Shown here: positions 1 through 5,728 of the stretch, piece by piece
Layout: each line of letters opens with the position of its first letter
Position numbering within the stretch: position 1 is the stretch's first letter
NCBI GenBank assembly: GCA_021825225.1
Contig: JAKAIH010000199.1
Coordinates: 1-5,728 of the forward strand
Direction: 5' to 3'
Length of the DNA: 5,728 bases
DNA from: Pseudomonadota bacterium
Lineage (GTDB): Bacteria > Pseudomonadota > Gammaproteobacteria > Burkholderiales > SG8-39
Notes under the pieces: model-generated
Database searches by the model: none
Told to the model about the DNA's origin: nothing
What the model saw: only the letters and a program-made list of their open reading frames with translations
Made by a program: the position numbers and the translations under genes

Positions 1-446
1 AGCGGCGCATGGAACTGACCACCGAAGGCGGTCTGGACGTGGCCGGCCAGTTCGAGCGCGTGCGCCAGGCCTGCGAACTGCTCGGCAGCTCGGGGATTCG
101 CGTTTCCCTGTTCATCAATGCCGACAACGCGCAGATCGACGCGTCCAAAGCCGCCGGCGCGCCGGTAATCGAGCTGCATACCGGACATTACGCCGACGCA
201 GCGGGGGAGCAGCGGCAGGCTGAGTTCGAACGCATCCGCGCGGCGGTCGATTACGGCAAGCGCATCGGTCTCAAGGTAAATGCCGGGCACGGCCTCAACT
301 ACGACAATGTCGGGCCAATCGCCGCCCTGCCTGGCATCGCCGAACTCAATATCGGACATGCGATCGTGGCACATTCCGTTTTCGTCGGTTGGGAGGCGGC
401 GGTGCGCGAAATGAAACGACTGATTACCGAGGCCAGGAAGGCGTGA
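1..446 (+). CDS. pdxJ: Pyridoxine 5'-phosphate synthase PdxJ, C-terminal part (5' end outside window)
   Basis: PdxJ condenses 1-deoxy-D-xylulose 5-phosphate with 3-amino-2-oxopropyl phosphate to give pyridoxine 5'-phosphate, the ring-closing step of the DXP-dependent vitamin B6 pathway, in the cytosol. The frame is open from the left edge (codons from base 3); the ATG at 9 is an internal Met, because the residues around it ([13 protein letters not shown]) match the middle of the family. Visible family blocks are [41 protein letters not shown] and [16 protein letters not shown]; the last two form the C-terminal part of the TIM barrel, with the conserved active-site His of AGHGL and the phosphate-binding NIGH. 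About 147 residues are present, roughly 60% of the usual ~240. The stop TGA (444-446) overlaps the acpS start. Identification is very secure; only the N-terminus is missing. Confidence 0.96.
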   Translation, partial: RRMELTTEGGLDVAGQFERVRQACELLGSSGIRVSLFINADNAQIDASKAAGAPVIELHTGHYADAAGEQRQAEFERIRAAVDYGKRIGLKVNAGHGLNYDNVGPIAALPGIAELNIGHAIVAHSVFVGWEAAVREMKRLITEARKA

Positions 447-832
447 TTCTCGGCACCGGCACCGACCTGATCGACATCCGCCGCATAGAGCGCGCGCTCG
501 CGCGTTTCGGCCACCGCTTCGCCCAGCGCGTTCTGGTCGAGCACGAATACCGGCGTTTTTGCGCCCACGTGAAGCCTGCACACTACCTGGCCAAGCGCTT
601 CGCCGCCAAAGAAGCGTTTTCCAAGGCCATGGGCACCGGCATCCATTTTCCCGTCAACTGGCACAACGTCAGCGTCGCCAACGAGCACTCGGGCCGGCCC
701 TATCTGCAATTTTCCGAGCCTCTTTCGGCGCTGCTAAAACAGCGCGGCGTCAGCCGCGCGCATCTGAGCCTGAGCGACGAGGTCGAGATGGCTTGCGCGT
801 TCGTGGTTCTGGAGGGCGAGAACCATGACTGA
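443..832 (+). CDS. acpS: Holo-[acyl-carrier-protein] synthase AcpS
   Basis: AcpS moves the 4'-phosphopantetheine group of CoA onto the conserved serine of apo-ACP, making the carrier usable for fatty acid synthesis. The product is 129 aa, the usual size for this small trimeric, Mg-dependent enzyme. Signatures: [15 protein letters not shown] at the extreme N-terminus with the metal-binding Asp8, and [14 protein letters not shown] at residues 53-66 with the second metal ligand Glu57. The GTG start at 443 is chosen because family members begin within a few residues of (I)xGxGxD; the open frame continues upstream to a TTG at 389, but that stretch lies inside pdxJ and is not family-like. GTG shares four bases with the pdxJ stop (GTGA), and a purine-rich AGGAAGG (435-441) lies just upstream, so translation is probably coupled to pdxJ. 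The pdxJ-acpS pair is classical in proteobacteria. Confidence 0.95.
   Translation: MILGTGTDLIDIRRIERALARFGHRFAQRVLVEHEYRRFCAHVKPAHYLAKRFAAKEAFSKAMGTGIHFPVNWHNVSVANEHSGRPYLQFSEPLSALLKQRGVSRAHLSLSDEVEMACAFVVLEGENHD
811..816 (+). promoter_or_regulatory. Ribosome binding site of nagZ
   Basis: GGAGGG lies inside the last codons of acpS, eight bases before the ATG at 825. It is the best Shine-Dalgarno match at any start in the window and supports the ATG at 825 over internal starts such as the ATG at 864 (Met14), which follows the conserved GPV. Confidence 0.75.
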
Positions 833-1874
833 GTCCTGTGCGGCTGACAGCTTGGGCCCGGTGATGCTCGATGTCGCAGGCGTGGAATTAAGCGCGTCCG
901 AGCGGGAAATATTGCGTCACCCTCTGGTCGGGGGCGTGATTTTATTTACGCGCAATTACCGCTCGCCGCAGCAGCTATGCGAACTGACGGCGGCGATCCG
1001 CGCACTGCGCGTGCCCGAGCTGCTGATCGCAGTCGATCACGAAGGCGGCCGGGTGCAGCGCTTCCGCGAAGGTTTTTCGCGCATACCGCCGATGCGGCAT
1101 CTGGGCACGGCCTGGGACCGCGATCGCGCCGGTGCCTGCAAGGCAGCCGGGGACATCGCCTATGTGCTCGCGAGCGAGTTGCTCGCCTGCGGCGTGGACT
1201 TCAGTTTCACACCGGTGCTGGACGTGGATTTCGGCGCGAGCGGCGTGATCGGCGACCGCGCCTTTCACTCCGACCCCGTTGCGATCGCGCAGCTGTCGGC
1301 TGCTTTGATCGCGGGCCTGCGCGAAGCGGGCATGGCAAACGTGGGCAAGCATTTTCCGGGACATGGCTATGTGCGCGCCGATTCGCATCTTGCGCTGCCT
1401 GTGGACGAGCGCAGCTACGCCGATATCGATGCCTCCGATCTGCTCCCCTATAGGGAATTGATCAAGCATGGGTTGTCGGCGGTGATGCCGGCGCACGTGA
1501 TCTACCCCGCGGTCGATGCGCATCCCGCCGGATTTTCTTCGCGCTGGCTGCGGCAAATCCTGCGCGCACAGCTCGGCTTCGACGGCATGATATTCAGCGA
1601 CGACCTTTCCATGGAAGGCGCCAGCGTTGCCGGCGGGGTGGTGGAGCGGGGGCGAGCCGCACTCGATGCCGGATGCGACATGGTGCTGTTGTGCAATGCG
1701 CCCGCAGCGGCGCAGGAACTGCTCGACGGCCTGGACGGGGCATCGCTTGACCAGCGGCGCGCCGCCGCGATGCGCGGAGTGCGCTCGGCGCCGGGGCTGG
1801 CCGCGCTGCAGGCGCAGCCGCGCTTCCAGCTGGCGCAAGAGGGACTCGCGCGCTTCGCCGCCGCCTTGGCTTGA
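825..1874 (+). CDS. nagZ: Beta-N-acetylhexosaminidase NagZ (glycoside hydrolase family 3)
   Basis: NagZ is the cytosolic GH3 enzyme of peptidoglycan recycling: it removes GlcNAc from GlcNAc-1,6-anhydroMurNAc peptides imported from the periplasm. In species with an AmpR/AmpC system the products also signal beta-lactamase induction; nothing here shows such a system. The 349-aa product is close to the usual ~340 and has no signal peptide. Blocks in order: GPVMLDVAG (11-19), PLVGGVILFTRNY (33-45), AVDHEGGRVQRF (69-80, substrate-binding region), FTPVLDVDF (128-136), KHFPGHG (175-181), the DSH dyad Asp186/His188 typical of NagZ as acid/base, VMPAHVIYP (220-228), and FSDDLSMEGA (257-266), whose first Asp (259) should be the nucleophile by alignment with other GH3 enzymes. 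Its start overlaps acpS by eight bases behind a strong RBS, so it belongs to the same operon. All expected catalytic residues are present. Confidence 0.96.
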   Translation: MTESCAADSLGPVMLDVAGVELSASEREILRHPLVGGVILFTRNYRSPQQLCELTAAIRALRVPELLIAVDHEGGRVQRFREGFSRIPPMRHLGTAWDRDRAGACKAAGDIAYVLASELLACGVDFSFTPVLDVDFGASGVIGDRAFHSDPVAIAQLSAALIAGLREAGMANVGKHFPGHGYVRADSHLALPVDERSYADIDASDLLPYRELIKHGLSAVMPAHVIYPAVDAHPAGFSSRWLRQILRAQLGFDGMIFSDDLSMEGASVAGGVVERGRAALDAGCDMVLLCNAPAAAQELLDGLDGASLDQRRAAAMRGVRSAPGLAALQAQPRFQLAQEGLARFAAALA

Positions 1875-1902
1875 GCCTGCGGTGGCCACGCGCGCATCGC
1901 CC

Positions 1903-2556
1903 ATGACCGATAGCTTCGACCTCGATTGCCGCGATTGCGCACGCCTCGCCGATTTTCTCGGCCAGGTGCGGCAGGAACATCCCGGCTACCATGCGCGGCC
2001 GGTGCCTGCGTTCGGCGACCCTGCAGCGCAACTGCTGATCGTAGGCCTCGCGCCCGGCATGCACGGGGCCAATCGCACCGGACGGCCTTTCACCGGCGAC
2101 CATGCGGGCATCCTGCTCTACCGCAGCCTGCATCAGTTCGGCTTCGCCAGCCGCGCCGAGTCGGTCGCGGCCGACGACCCTCTGGTGCTGAAGAACTGCC
2201 GCATCAGCAACGCGGTGAAATGCCTGCCGCCGCAGAACAAGCCGCTGCCGCAGGAGATCCGCTGCTGCAACCGCTATCTCGCGGCCGAGCTCAAAGCACA
2301 GCCGCCGCGCGTGGTCCTGGCTTTGGGCAGCATCGCGCACGAGGCAGTGCTGCTCGCCTGCGGACTCAAGCGCGCGAGCCGCAAATTCGCGCATCACGCC
2401 GTGCACGACCTGCCGCCGATGCTGCCGGCTTCTGCAGGCATCAGGCTCTACGACAGCTACCATTGCAGCCGCTACAATACGCAGACCAAGCGGCTCACCG
2501 AAGCCATGTTCCACGCGGTATTGCGCGACATCGTTGCCGAATTGGGGCCGCAATGA
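1903..2556 (+). CDS. Uracil-DNA glycosylase, family 4/5 superfamily, type 5 (UDGb)-like
   Basis: This 217-aa protein looks like an iron-sulfur uracil-DNA glycosylase, which excises uracil (UDGb enzymes often other deaminated bases too) to start base excision repair. Seen: CxxC at Cys9/Cys12 and a second pair, Cys107 with Cys121 or Cys122, fitting the four-Cys cluster of families 4 and 5; [19 protein letters not shown] at 48-66, the family 5 motif, with no acidic catalytic residue in [19 protein letters not shown] at 103-116; VVLALGS at 137-143; and [14 protein letters not shown] at 186-199, the DNA-intercalation motif. Family members usually have His-Pro-Ser there; here it is His-Cys-Ser. ATG 1903 is chosen because it leaves eight residues before the first cluster Cys; an in-frame GTG at 1882 is possible, and neither has a clear RBS. 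It follows nagZ by 28 bases and overlaps uvrC by four (ATGA). Superfamily is certain; the type 5 assignment is strong but by eye. Confidence 0.88.
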   Translation: MTDSFDLDCRDCARLADFLGQVRQEHPGYHARPVPAFGDPAAQLLIVGLAPGMHGANRTGRPFTGDHAGILLYRSLHQFGFASRAESVAADDPLVLKNCRISNAVKCLPPQNKPLPQEIRCCNRYLAAELKAQPPRVVLALGSIAHEAVLLACGLKRASRKFAHHAVHDLPPMLPASAGIRLYDSYHCSRYNTQTKRLTEAMFHAVLRDIVAELGPQ

Positions 2557-4379
2557 CTGCCCCTGCGGAACCCGCGCCGGCTTTCGACGCGCAGGCGCTG
2601 ATCAGCCGCCTGCCGCATTTGCCCGGCGTGTATCGCATGCTCAACGCGAAGAGCGACGTGCTCTACGTGGGCAAGGCGCGTGACCTGAAAAAGCGCGTGA
2701 GCTCGTATTTCCAGAAGACCCAGCAGAGCCCGCGCATCGAACTCATGCTGACGCAGGTCGCGACGATCGAGACCACGGTGACGCGCTCGGAGGCCGAGGC
2801 GCTGATCCTGGAAAACAACCTGATCAAGTCGCTCGCGCCGCGCTACAACATCCTGTTCCGCGACGACAAGTCCTATCCCTATCTGATGCTGAGCGGGCAT
2901 GCCTATCCGCGCCTGGGTTTTCACCGCGGCGCGCTCGACGGCAAGAACCGCTATTTCGGGCCGTTCCCGCACACCGGCGCGGTGCGCGAAAGCATACAGC
3001 TGCTGCAAAAGATCTTCCGCCTGCGCACCTGCGAGGATTCGGTGTTCCAGAACCGCTCCCGGCCCTGCCTGCTGCACCAGATCAGGCGCTGCTCGGCTCC
3101 CTGCGTGGGGCTGATCGACAGCGACAGCTATGCCGCCGATGCGAAAAACGCAGAGCTGTTCCTGCAGGGACGCGAGGACGACGTGCTGCAGGCCCTGGGT
3201 GAGAAAATGCGCGCGGCCGCGGAGCTGCAGCGCTACGAACAGGCTGCGTTTTACCGCGACCAGATCCAGGCGCTGGCAACCATGCAGCACAAGCAGTACG
3301 CTGAAAGCAGCACGGGCGGCGACGCCGACATCATCGCCTGCGCGCAGGCCGCGGGCGCGGCCTGCGTCAACCTGACCATGGTGCGCCAGGGCCGGCAGCT
3401 GGGCGACAAGAGCTTCTTTCCGCACAATGCCGAGGAGCGCAGCGCGCCCGAGGTGCTGCAGGCTTTCCTTGCGCAGCATTACGTGAACCGGCAGGTGCCG
3501 GCCATCATCGTTGCCGGGGCGGAGTTCGACGCGCAGGAAATCGAGGCCGCGCTGGCGCAGCAGGCCGGGCACGCGGTCCAGATCGTCGTGCGGCCGCAGG
3601 GGCAGCGCCGCGCCTGGCTCGAGATGGCGCAAAAGAACGCCCAGCTGGCGCTGGCGCAGCGCCTGTCGGAGGCCAGCAATCAGGAGGCGCGGCTTGCCGC
3701 GCTGCGCGAGGCCCTGGCCTTGCCGGATACGGTTCAGCGCATCGAGTGCTTCGACATCAGTCATACCCAGGGCGAGGCGACTGTCGCCTCCTGCGTCGTC
3801 TACGACCGCTCGGAGATGCGCAATTCCGAATATCGGCGCTACAACATCGCCGGCATACAGGCCGGGGACGACTATGCCGCCATGCGCTCGGTGCTGCAGC
3901 GCCGCTACGAAAGAATTTCGCGCGGGGAGGGCATCGTGCCCGACCTGATCCTGATCGACGGCGGCAAGGGGCAGGTCGGCGTGGCGCGCGAGGTGCTGGC
4001 CGAACTGGGTTTGAGCGACATCTATCTCTACGGCGTGGCCAAGGGCGAGGAACGCAAGCCGGGCCTGGAACAGCTGATTTGCGCCGACGGCAGGAGCAGC
4101 ATCCAGCTTGCGCGCGACAATCCGGGCCTGCACCTGATCCAGGCGATCCGCGACGAAGCGCACCGCTTCGCCATCACCGGCCATCGCGCGCGCCGCGGCA
4201 AGGCACGGGTGACTTCCTCGCTGGAGGGCATAAGCGGCATAGGCGCCAAGCGGCGCAAAGAGCTGCTGGCGCGCTTCGGCGGGCTGAGAGGGGTGATGGG
4301 CGCGAGCATAGACGACTTGGCGCAGGTACAGGGCATCAGCCGCAAGCTGGCGGAAAAAATTTACCAGGAGTTGCACTAA
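2553..4379 (+). CDS. uvrC: Excinuclease ABC subunit C, UvrC
   Basis: UvrC makes both incisions around a lesion held by UvrB in nucleotide excision repair. The 608-aa product matches the usual ~610. Domains: GIY-YIG nuclease for the 3' cut at about 20-100 (PGVYRM 24-29, LYVGKA 37-42, Arg48, Glu87 in LILENN); a four-Cys set Cys160, 172, 180, 184, corresponding to the cysteines reported to hold a 4Fe-4S cluster in E. coli UvrC; a UVR helical motif that contacts UvrB at about 207-242; the RNase H-like nuclease for the 5' cut, with Asp401 (DISH), Asp469 (LIDGGKGQ) and His537 (EAHRFA); and paired helix-hairpin-helix motifs at 555-607 ending at the stop. ATG 2553 is chosen because GIY-YIG proteins start shortly before this block; the frame is open upstream to 1926, but that part is the shadow of the glycosylase gene. 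The RBS is weak (GGGG 2544-2547), suggesting coupling to the upstream stop. Confidence 0.98.
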   Translation: MTAPAEPAPAFDAQALISRLPHLPGVYRMLNAKSDVLYVGKARDLKKRVSSYFQKTQQSPRIELMLTQVATIETTVTRSEAEALILENNLIKSLAPRYNILFRDDKSYPYLMLSGHAYPRLGFHRGALDGKNRYFGPFPHTGAVRESIQLLQKIFRLRTCEDSVFQNRSRPCLLHQIRRCSAPCVGLIDSDSYAADAKNAELFLQGREDDVLQALGEKMRAAAELQRYEQAAFYRDQIQALATMQHKQYAESSTGGDADIIACAQAAGAACVNLTMVRQGRQLGDKSFFPHNAEERSAPEVLQAFLAQHYVNRQVPAIIVAGAEFDAQEIEAALAQQAGHAVQIVVRPQGQRRAWLEMAQKNAQLALAQRLSEASNQEARLAALREALALPDTVQRIECFDISHTQGEATVASCVVYDRSEMRNSEYRRYNIAGIQAGDDYAAMRSVLQRRYERISRGEGIVPDLILIDGGKGQVGVAREVLAELGLSDIYLYGVAKGEERKPGLEQLICADGRSSIQLARDNPGLHLIQAIRDEAHRFAITGHRARRGKARVTSSLEGISGIGAKRRKELLARFGGLRGVMGASIDDLAQVQGISRKLAEKIYQELH

Positions 4380-4380
4380 G

Positions 4381-4439
4381 CGGCGGCCGATTGAGGTATC
4401 TTGGCAGCTGGTTTCGCGATCCCGTGCCAGCGGCCGCCG
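4381..4439 (+). repeat. Nested inverted repeat in the uvrC-pgsA gap
   Basis: CGGCGGCCG (4381-4389), starting one base after the base following the uvrC stop, is exactly complementary to CGGCCGCCG (4431-4439). Inside it, TGGCA (4402-4406) pairs with TGCCA (4425-4429). Together they could form an extended stem in the mRNA. No T run follows directly, so it does not look like a standard intrinsic terminator. In such GC-rich DNA a 9-bp match can be chance. A second, weaker hairpin (4452-4456 with 4468-4472) is followed by five T residues at 4478-4482, just before pgsA. I see no convincing promoter in this 114-base gap. Confidence 0.4.
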
Positions 4440-4493
4440 GCGTTTCCAGGCGCGGCTTGCATCTGGGGCCGCCTGCATTTTTGGATACCCGCC

Positions 4494-5063
4494 ATGCGTT
4501 TCAATGTTCCGAATGCGCTCACCTGGATGCGCATTGTGATGATTCCGCTGTTCGTCGGCGTGTATTATTTTCCGCCCACCTGGCTGGCGCAGCCCGAGCA
4601 AAACCTGATTGCGACCGTCATTTTCGTCGTTGCCGCGCTGACCGATCTGCTCGATGGTTACCTCGCGCGCAAGCTCAACCAGGTATCCGCCTTCGGCGCC
4701 TTTCTCGATCCGGTCGCGGACAAGCTGATGGTTGCCGCGGCGCTGATCGTGCTGGTCGATCTCAACCGGCTGAACGCGGTGATCGCCGTGATCATTATCG
4801 GCAGGGAAATCACCATCTCTGCGCTGCGCGAGTGGATGGCGCATTTGGGGGCGGCGAAAAGCGTCGCCGTATCCCTCGTAGGCAAGATCAAGACGGTATC
4901 GCAAATGGTCGCGATCCCGATGCTGCTCTACCACAACGCGATTGGCGCGTTCCGGCCGCAGCAGTGGGGTACCGGGCTGATACTGCTGGCGGCGGCGCTC
5001 ACCCTGTGGTCCATGTTCTATTACCTCAAAATGGCCATGCCCACGGTAATAAAACATGGTTGA
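4494..5063 (+). CDS. pgsA: CDP-diacylglycerol-glycerol-3-phosphate 3-phosphatidyltransferase PgsA
   Basis: PgsA is an inner-membrane enzyme that exchanges CMP of CDP-diacylglycerol for glycerol 3-phosphate, giving phosphatidylglycerol phosphate, the committed step to phosphatidylglycerol and cardiolipin. The 189-aa product is close to the usual ~180-190. The complete CDP-alcohol phosphotransferase motif is seen at 51-76: Asp51, Asp54-Gly55, Ala58-Arg59, Gly68, Asp72, Asp76, all with correct spacing. Hydrophobic segments lie at about 10-26, 38-56, 77-104, 125-146 and 160-180. The N-terminus MRFNVPNALTWMRI is typical of PgsA, so ATG 4494 is chosen; the frame is open further up to a TTG at 4401, but those residues are not family-like. 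Upstream is only a weak GGAT (4483-4486). The stop at 5061-5063 lies within the promoter of the next tRNA. uvrC-pgsA is a conserved proteobacterial neighbour pair without a functional link. Confidence 0.96.
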   Translation: MRFNVPNALTWMRIVMIPLFVGVYYFPPTWLAQPEQNLIATVIFVVAALTDLLDGYLARKLNQVSAFGAFLDPVADKLMVAAALIVLVDLNRLNAVIAVIIIGREITISALREWMAHLGAAKSVAVSLVGKIKTVSQMVAIPMLLYHNAIGAFRPQQWGTGLILLAAALTLWSMFYYLKMAMPTVIKHG

Positions 5064-5089
5064 TCGCCAGGGCCAAACCCCGGTATAAT
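5060..5089 (+). promoter_or_regulatory. Sigma-70 promoter of tRNA-Gly
   Basis: A perfect -10 box TATAAT (5084-5089) is preceded after 18 bases by TTGATC (5060-5065), four of six matching TTGACA. Transcription would start near 5096, a few bases before the tRNA at 5102. The bases after the -10 include CGC (5091-5093), a GC-rich discriminator as seen at stringently controlled stable-RNA promoters. The -35 box contains the pgsA stop codon. This is the only clear promoter in the window. Confidence 0.75.
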
Positions 5090-5101
5090 TCGCATCCTCT
5101 T

Positions 5102-5177
5102 GCGGGAGTAGCTCAGTTGGTAGAGCGCAACCTTGCCAAGGTTGAGGTCGAGAGTTCGAGACTCTTCTCCCGCTCCA
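5102..5177 (+). tRNA. tRNA-Gly (anticodon GCC)
   Basis: A complete 76-base cloverleaf with encoded CCA. The acceptor GCGGGAG (5102-5108) pairs with CTCCCGC (5167-5173), then discriminator T5174 and CCA 5175-5177. The D-arm is canonical (GCTC...GAGC). The anticodon stem CAACC (5128-5132) pairs with GGTTG (5140-5144), loop with anticodon GCC at 5135-5137, decoding GGC/GGU. The T-stem GAGAG (5150-5154) pairs with CTCTT (5162-5166) with one G-T wobble, around loop TTCGAGA. It corresponds in position to E. coli glyW downstream of pgsA. Confidence 0.97.
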
Positions 5178-5183
5178 AGATTC

Positions 5184-5237
5184 AAAGGGAAGGCGCGTAA
5201 CGGCCGGCGGCGCAGGCCGCAAGCGCGTTCCCTTTTT
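5184..5237 (+). terminator. Long hairpin with T run between tRNA-Gly and tRNA-Cys, probable intrinsic terminator
   Basis: AAAGGGAA (5184-5191) pairs with TTCCCTTT (5228-5235); after a two-base GG bulge CGCG (5194-5197) pairs with CGCG (5224-5227); after a small internal loop CGGCC (5201-5205) pairs with GGCCG (5215-5219) around a 9-base loop. The 3' side ends in five T residues (5233-5237). It begins seven bases after the tRNA-Gly CCA end, so it would end that transcript. It is longer and more branched than a minimal terminator and may also help 3' processing of the tRNA. On the minus strand only three T residues follow, so it is mainly one-directional. Confidence 0.7.
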
Positions 5238-5281
5238 CACGTTTGGATTGCCGTTGCGCCTGGCTGGCGCGCGCTCGAAAC

Positions 5282-5355
5282 GGCGGGGTGGCAGAGTGGT
5301 TATGCAGCGGCCTGCAAAGCCGTGTACGCCGGTTCGATTCCGACCCCCGCCTCCA
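5282..5355 (+). tRNA. tRNA-Cys (anticodon GCA)
   Basis: A 74-base cloverleaf with encoded CCA. The acceptor GGCGGGG (5282-5288) pairs with CCCCGCC (5345-5351), then discriminator T5352, the U73 identity base of tRNA-Cys, and CCA 5353-5355. The anticodon stem GCGGC (5307-5311) pairs with GCCGT (5319-5323, one G-T wobble); anticodon GCA is at 5314-5316. The loop residues and the D-loop GGTTAT resemble bacterial tRNA-Cys. Oddities: position 13-22 is G-A (5294, 5302), and the T-stem GCCGG (5328-5332) opposite CCGAC (5340-5344) has a C-A mismatch at 5329/5343. No promoter is evident in the 44 bases between the upstream hairpin and the gene, so it may depend on read-through. It corresponds to E. 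coli cysT; the tRNA-Leu that follows in E. coli is not present here. Confidence 0.95.
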
Positions 5356-5370
5356 GTTTCCCATCCCGAT

Positions 5371-5387
5371 GTCCGTTCTTGCCGGAC
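5371..5387 (+). terminator. Small hairpin after tRNA-Cys, weak
   Basis: GTCCG (5371-5375) pairs with CGGAC (5383-5387) around a 7-base loop, 15 bases after the tRNA-Cys CCA end. No T run follows, so it is a weak candidate for tRNA 3'-end trimming or termination. Apart from this and the 8-base palindrome TTCCGGAA (5406-5413) at the next start codon, nothing is seen in the 57-base gap, including no clear promoter for the transporter gene. Confidence 0.25.
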
Positions 5388-5412
5388 GGAAAGCCACCGT
5401 GATCGTTCCGGA

Positions 5413-5728
5413 ATGAATCGTACCTTCCGCGCCCTGGCAGAACGGGATTTTCGCCTGTATTTTTTTGGACAGGCGGTGTCGCTCGTCGGCACCTGGGTGC
5501 AGCAGATTGCGATGTCCTGGATTGCGTACCGCGTGACCGGTTCGGCCTTCCTGCTAGGCGTGATCACTTTCTCCGGACAGATACCGATCCTGCTGTTGGC
5601 GCCTGTCGGCGGGCTGCTGGCAGACAGGCTGGACCGACGCAAGCTCCTCGCCGCAATCCAGCTCGTGGCCATGAGCGTTGCGGCCTGCCTGGGATATCTT
5701 TCCTACGCAGGGAGCATTTCCACCTGGG
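5413..5728 (+). CDS. Major facilitator superfamily transporter, EntS/MFS_3-like (3' end outside window)
   Basis: The first 105 residues of an inner-membrane secondary transporter are present and the frame is open to the right edge. The start MNRTFRALAERDFRLYFFGQ, followed by VSLVGTWVQQIAMSW, is typical of the drug/siderophore exporter branch around EntS (MFS_3). Hydrophobic segments lie at about 15-37, 45-70 and 79-98, and the MFS loop 2-3 signature appears as GGLLADRLDRRK at 66-77, with the conserved Asp71 and basic residues. These exporters use proton exchange to push out small molecules; the substrate cannot be told from this part. The ATG at 5413 is the only start in frame upstream of the conserved region; GGA (5410-5412) sits too close to act as a normal RBS and none better is seen. 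It is the only gene here not part of the familiar core gene order, so it may be a lineage-specific insertion downstream of the tRNA genes. Confidence 0.85.
   Translation, partial: MNRTFRALAERDFRLYFFGQAVSLVGTWVQQIAMSWIAYRVTGSAFLLGVITFSGQIPILLLAPVGGLLADRLDRRKLLAAIQLVAMSVAACLGYLSYAGSISTW

Noticed and set aside
488..499. 12-base perfect palindrome GAGCGCGCGCTC in acpS
   Set aside because: It encodes conserved-region residues in an alternating GC stretch; such palindromes are common by chance in this composition.
975..1904. 309-codon minus-strand frame opposite nagZ
   Set aside because: It is the antisense shadow of a well-supported GH3 gene and shows no family motifs.
1926..2552. In-frame upstream extension of uvrC by 209 codons
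   Set aside because: It lies within the glycosylase gene in another frame, is Arg/Ala-rich low-complexity sequence, and UvrC already has its normal length from 2553.
4447..4482. Possible intrinsic terminator just before pgsA
   Set aside because: The stem is only five pairs plus three beyond a bulge, and the T run is short and sits in the pgsA leader. I kept it only as part of the structured-gap observation, not as a separate terminator.
4401..4493. In-frame N-terminal extension of pgsA from a TTG
   Set aside because: The extra 31 residues do not resemble PgsA, while the protein from ATG 4494 begins as the family does and has normal length.
2472..5672. A 1066-codon open frame on the minus strand opposite uvrC, pgsA and both tRNAs
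   Set aside because: It is antisense to clearly identified genes, crosses two tRNA genes and a terminator, and its product is rich in Arg, Ala, His and Gln without recognisable domains. Long antisense frames are expected in GC-rich coding DNA.

Overview
The window is GC-rich chromosomal DNA that most resembles a betaproteobacterium. All genes read on the + strand. Two arrangements point that way: pdxJ-acpS-nagZ leading through a repair glycosylase to uvrC, and uvrC-pgsA followed by tRNA-Gly(GCC) and tRNA-Cys(GCA), a core proteobacterial order that Escherichia coli also keeps (uvrC-pgsA-glyW-cysT-leuZ). The assignment rests on gene order, protein motifs and base composition only; no database search was possible.

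Layout. Positions 1-446 hold the C-terminal part of pdxJ (vitamin B6 synthesis), cut by the window edge. It runs into acpS (443-832, GTG start, 4-base overlap), then nagZ (825-1874, 8-base overlap), then after 28 bases a type 5 (UDGb-like) uracil-DNA glycosylase (1903-2556), then uvrC (2553-4379, 4-base ATGA overlap). These five genes look like one translationally coupled transcription unit. A 114-base gap with possible RNA structure leads to pgsA (4494-5063). A good sigma-70 promoter overlaps the pgsA stop codon and drives tRNA-Gly (5102-5177). A long hairpin with a T run (5184-5237) lies between it and tRNA-Cys (5282-5355). The 5' end of an MFS exporter gene (from 5413) runs off the right edge.

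How the genes relate. The unit mixes housekeeping jobs: PLP cofactor synthesis, activation of acyl carrier protein, recycling of cell-wall sugars, uracil removal from DNA and nucleotide excision repair. The glycosylase and UvrC form a repair pair joined at the stop/start codon. PgsA, the committed enzyme of phosphatidylglycerol synthesis, is probably expressed separately or by read-through. The two tRNA genes seem to be partly insulated from each other by the terminator-like hairpin.

I found no mobile element, CRISPR array or clearly unprecedented system. The points most worth checking are the glycosylase-uvrC coupling and its altered motif, the terminator between the two tRNAs with no visible promoter for tRNA-Cys, a C-A mismatch in the tRNA-Cys T-stem, and the structured uvrC-pgsA gap. 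There is no stretch over 300 bases without a gene.
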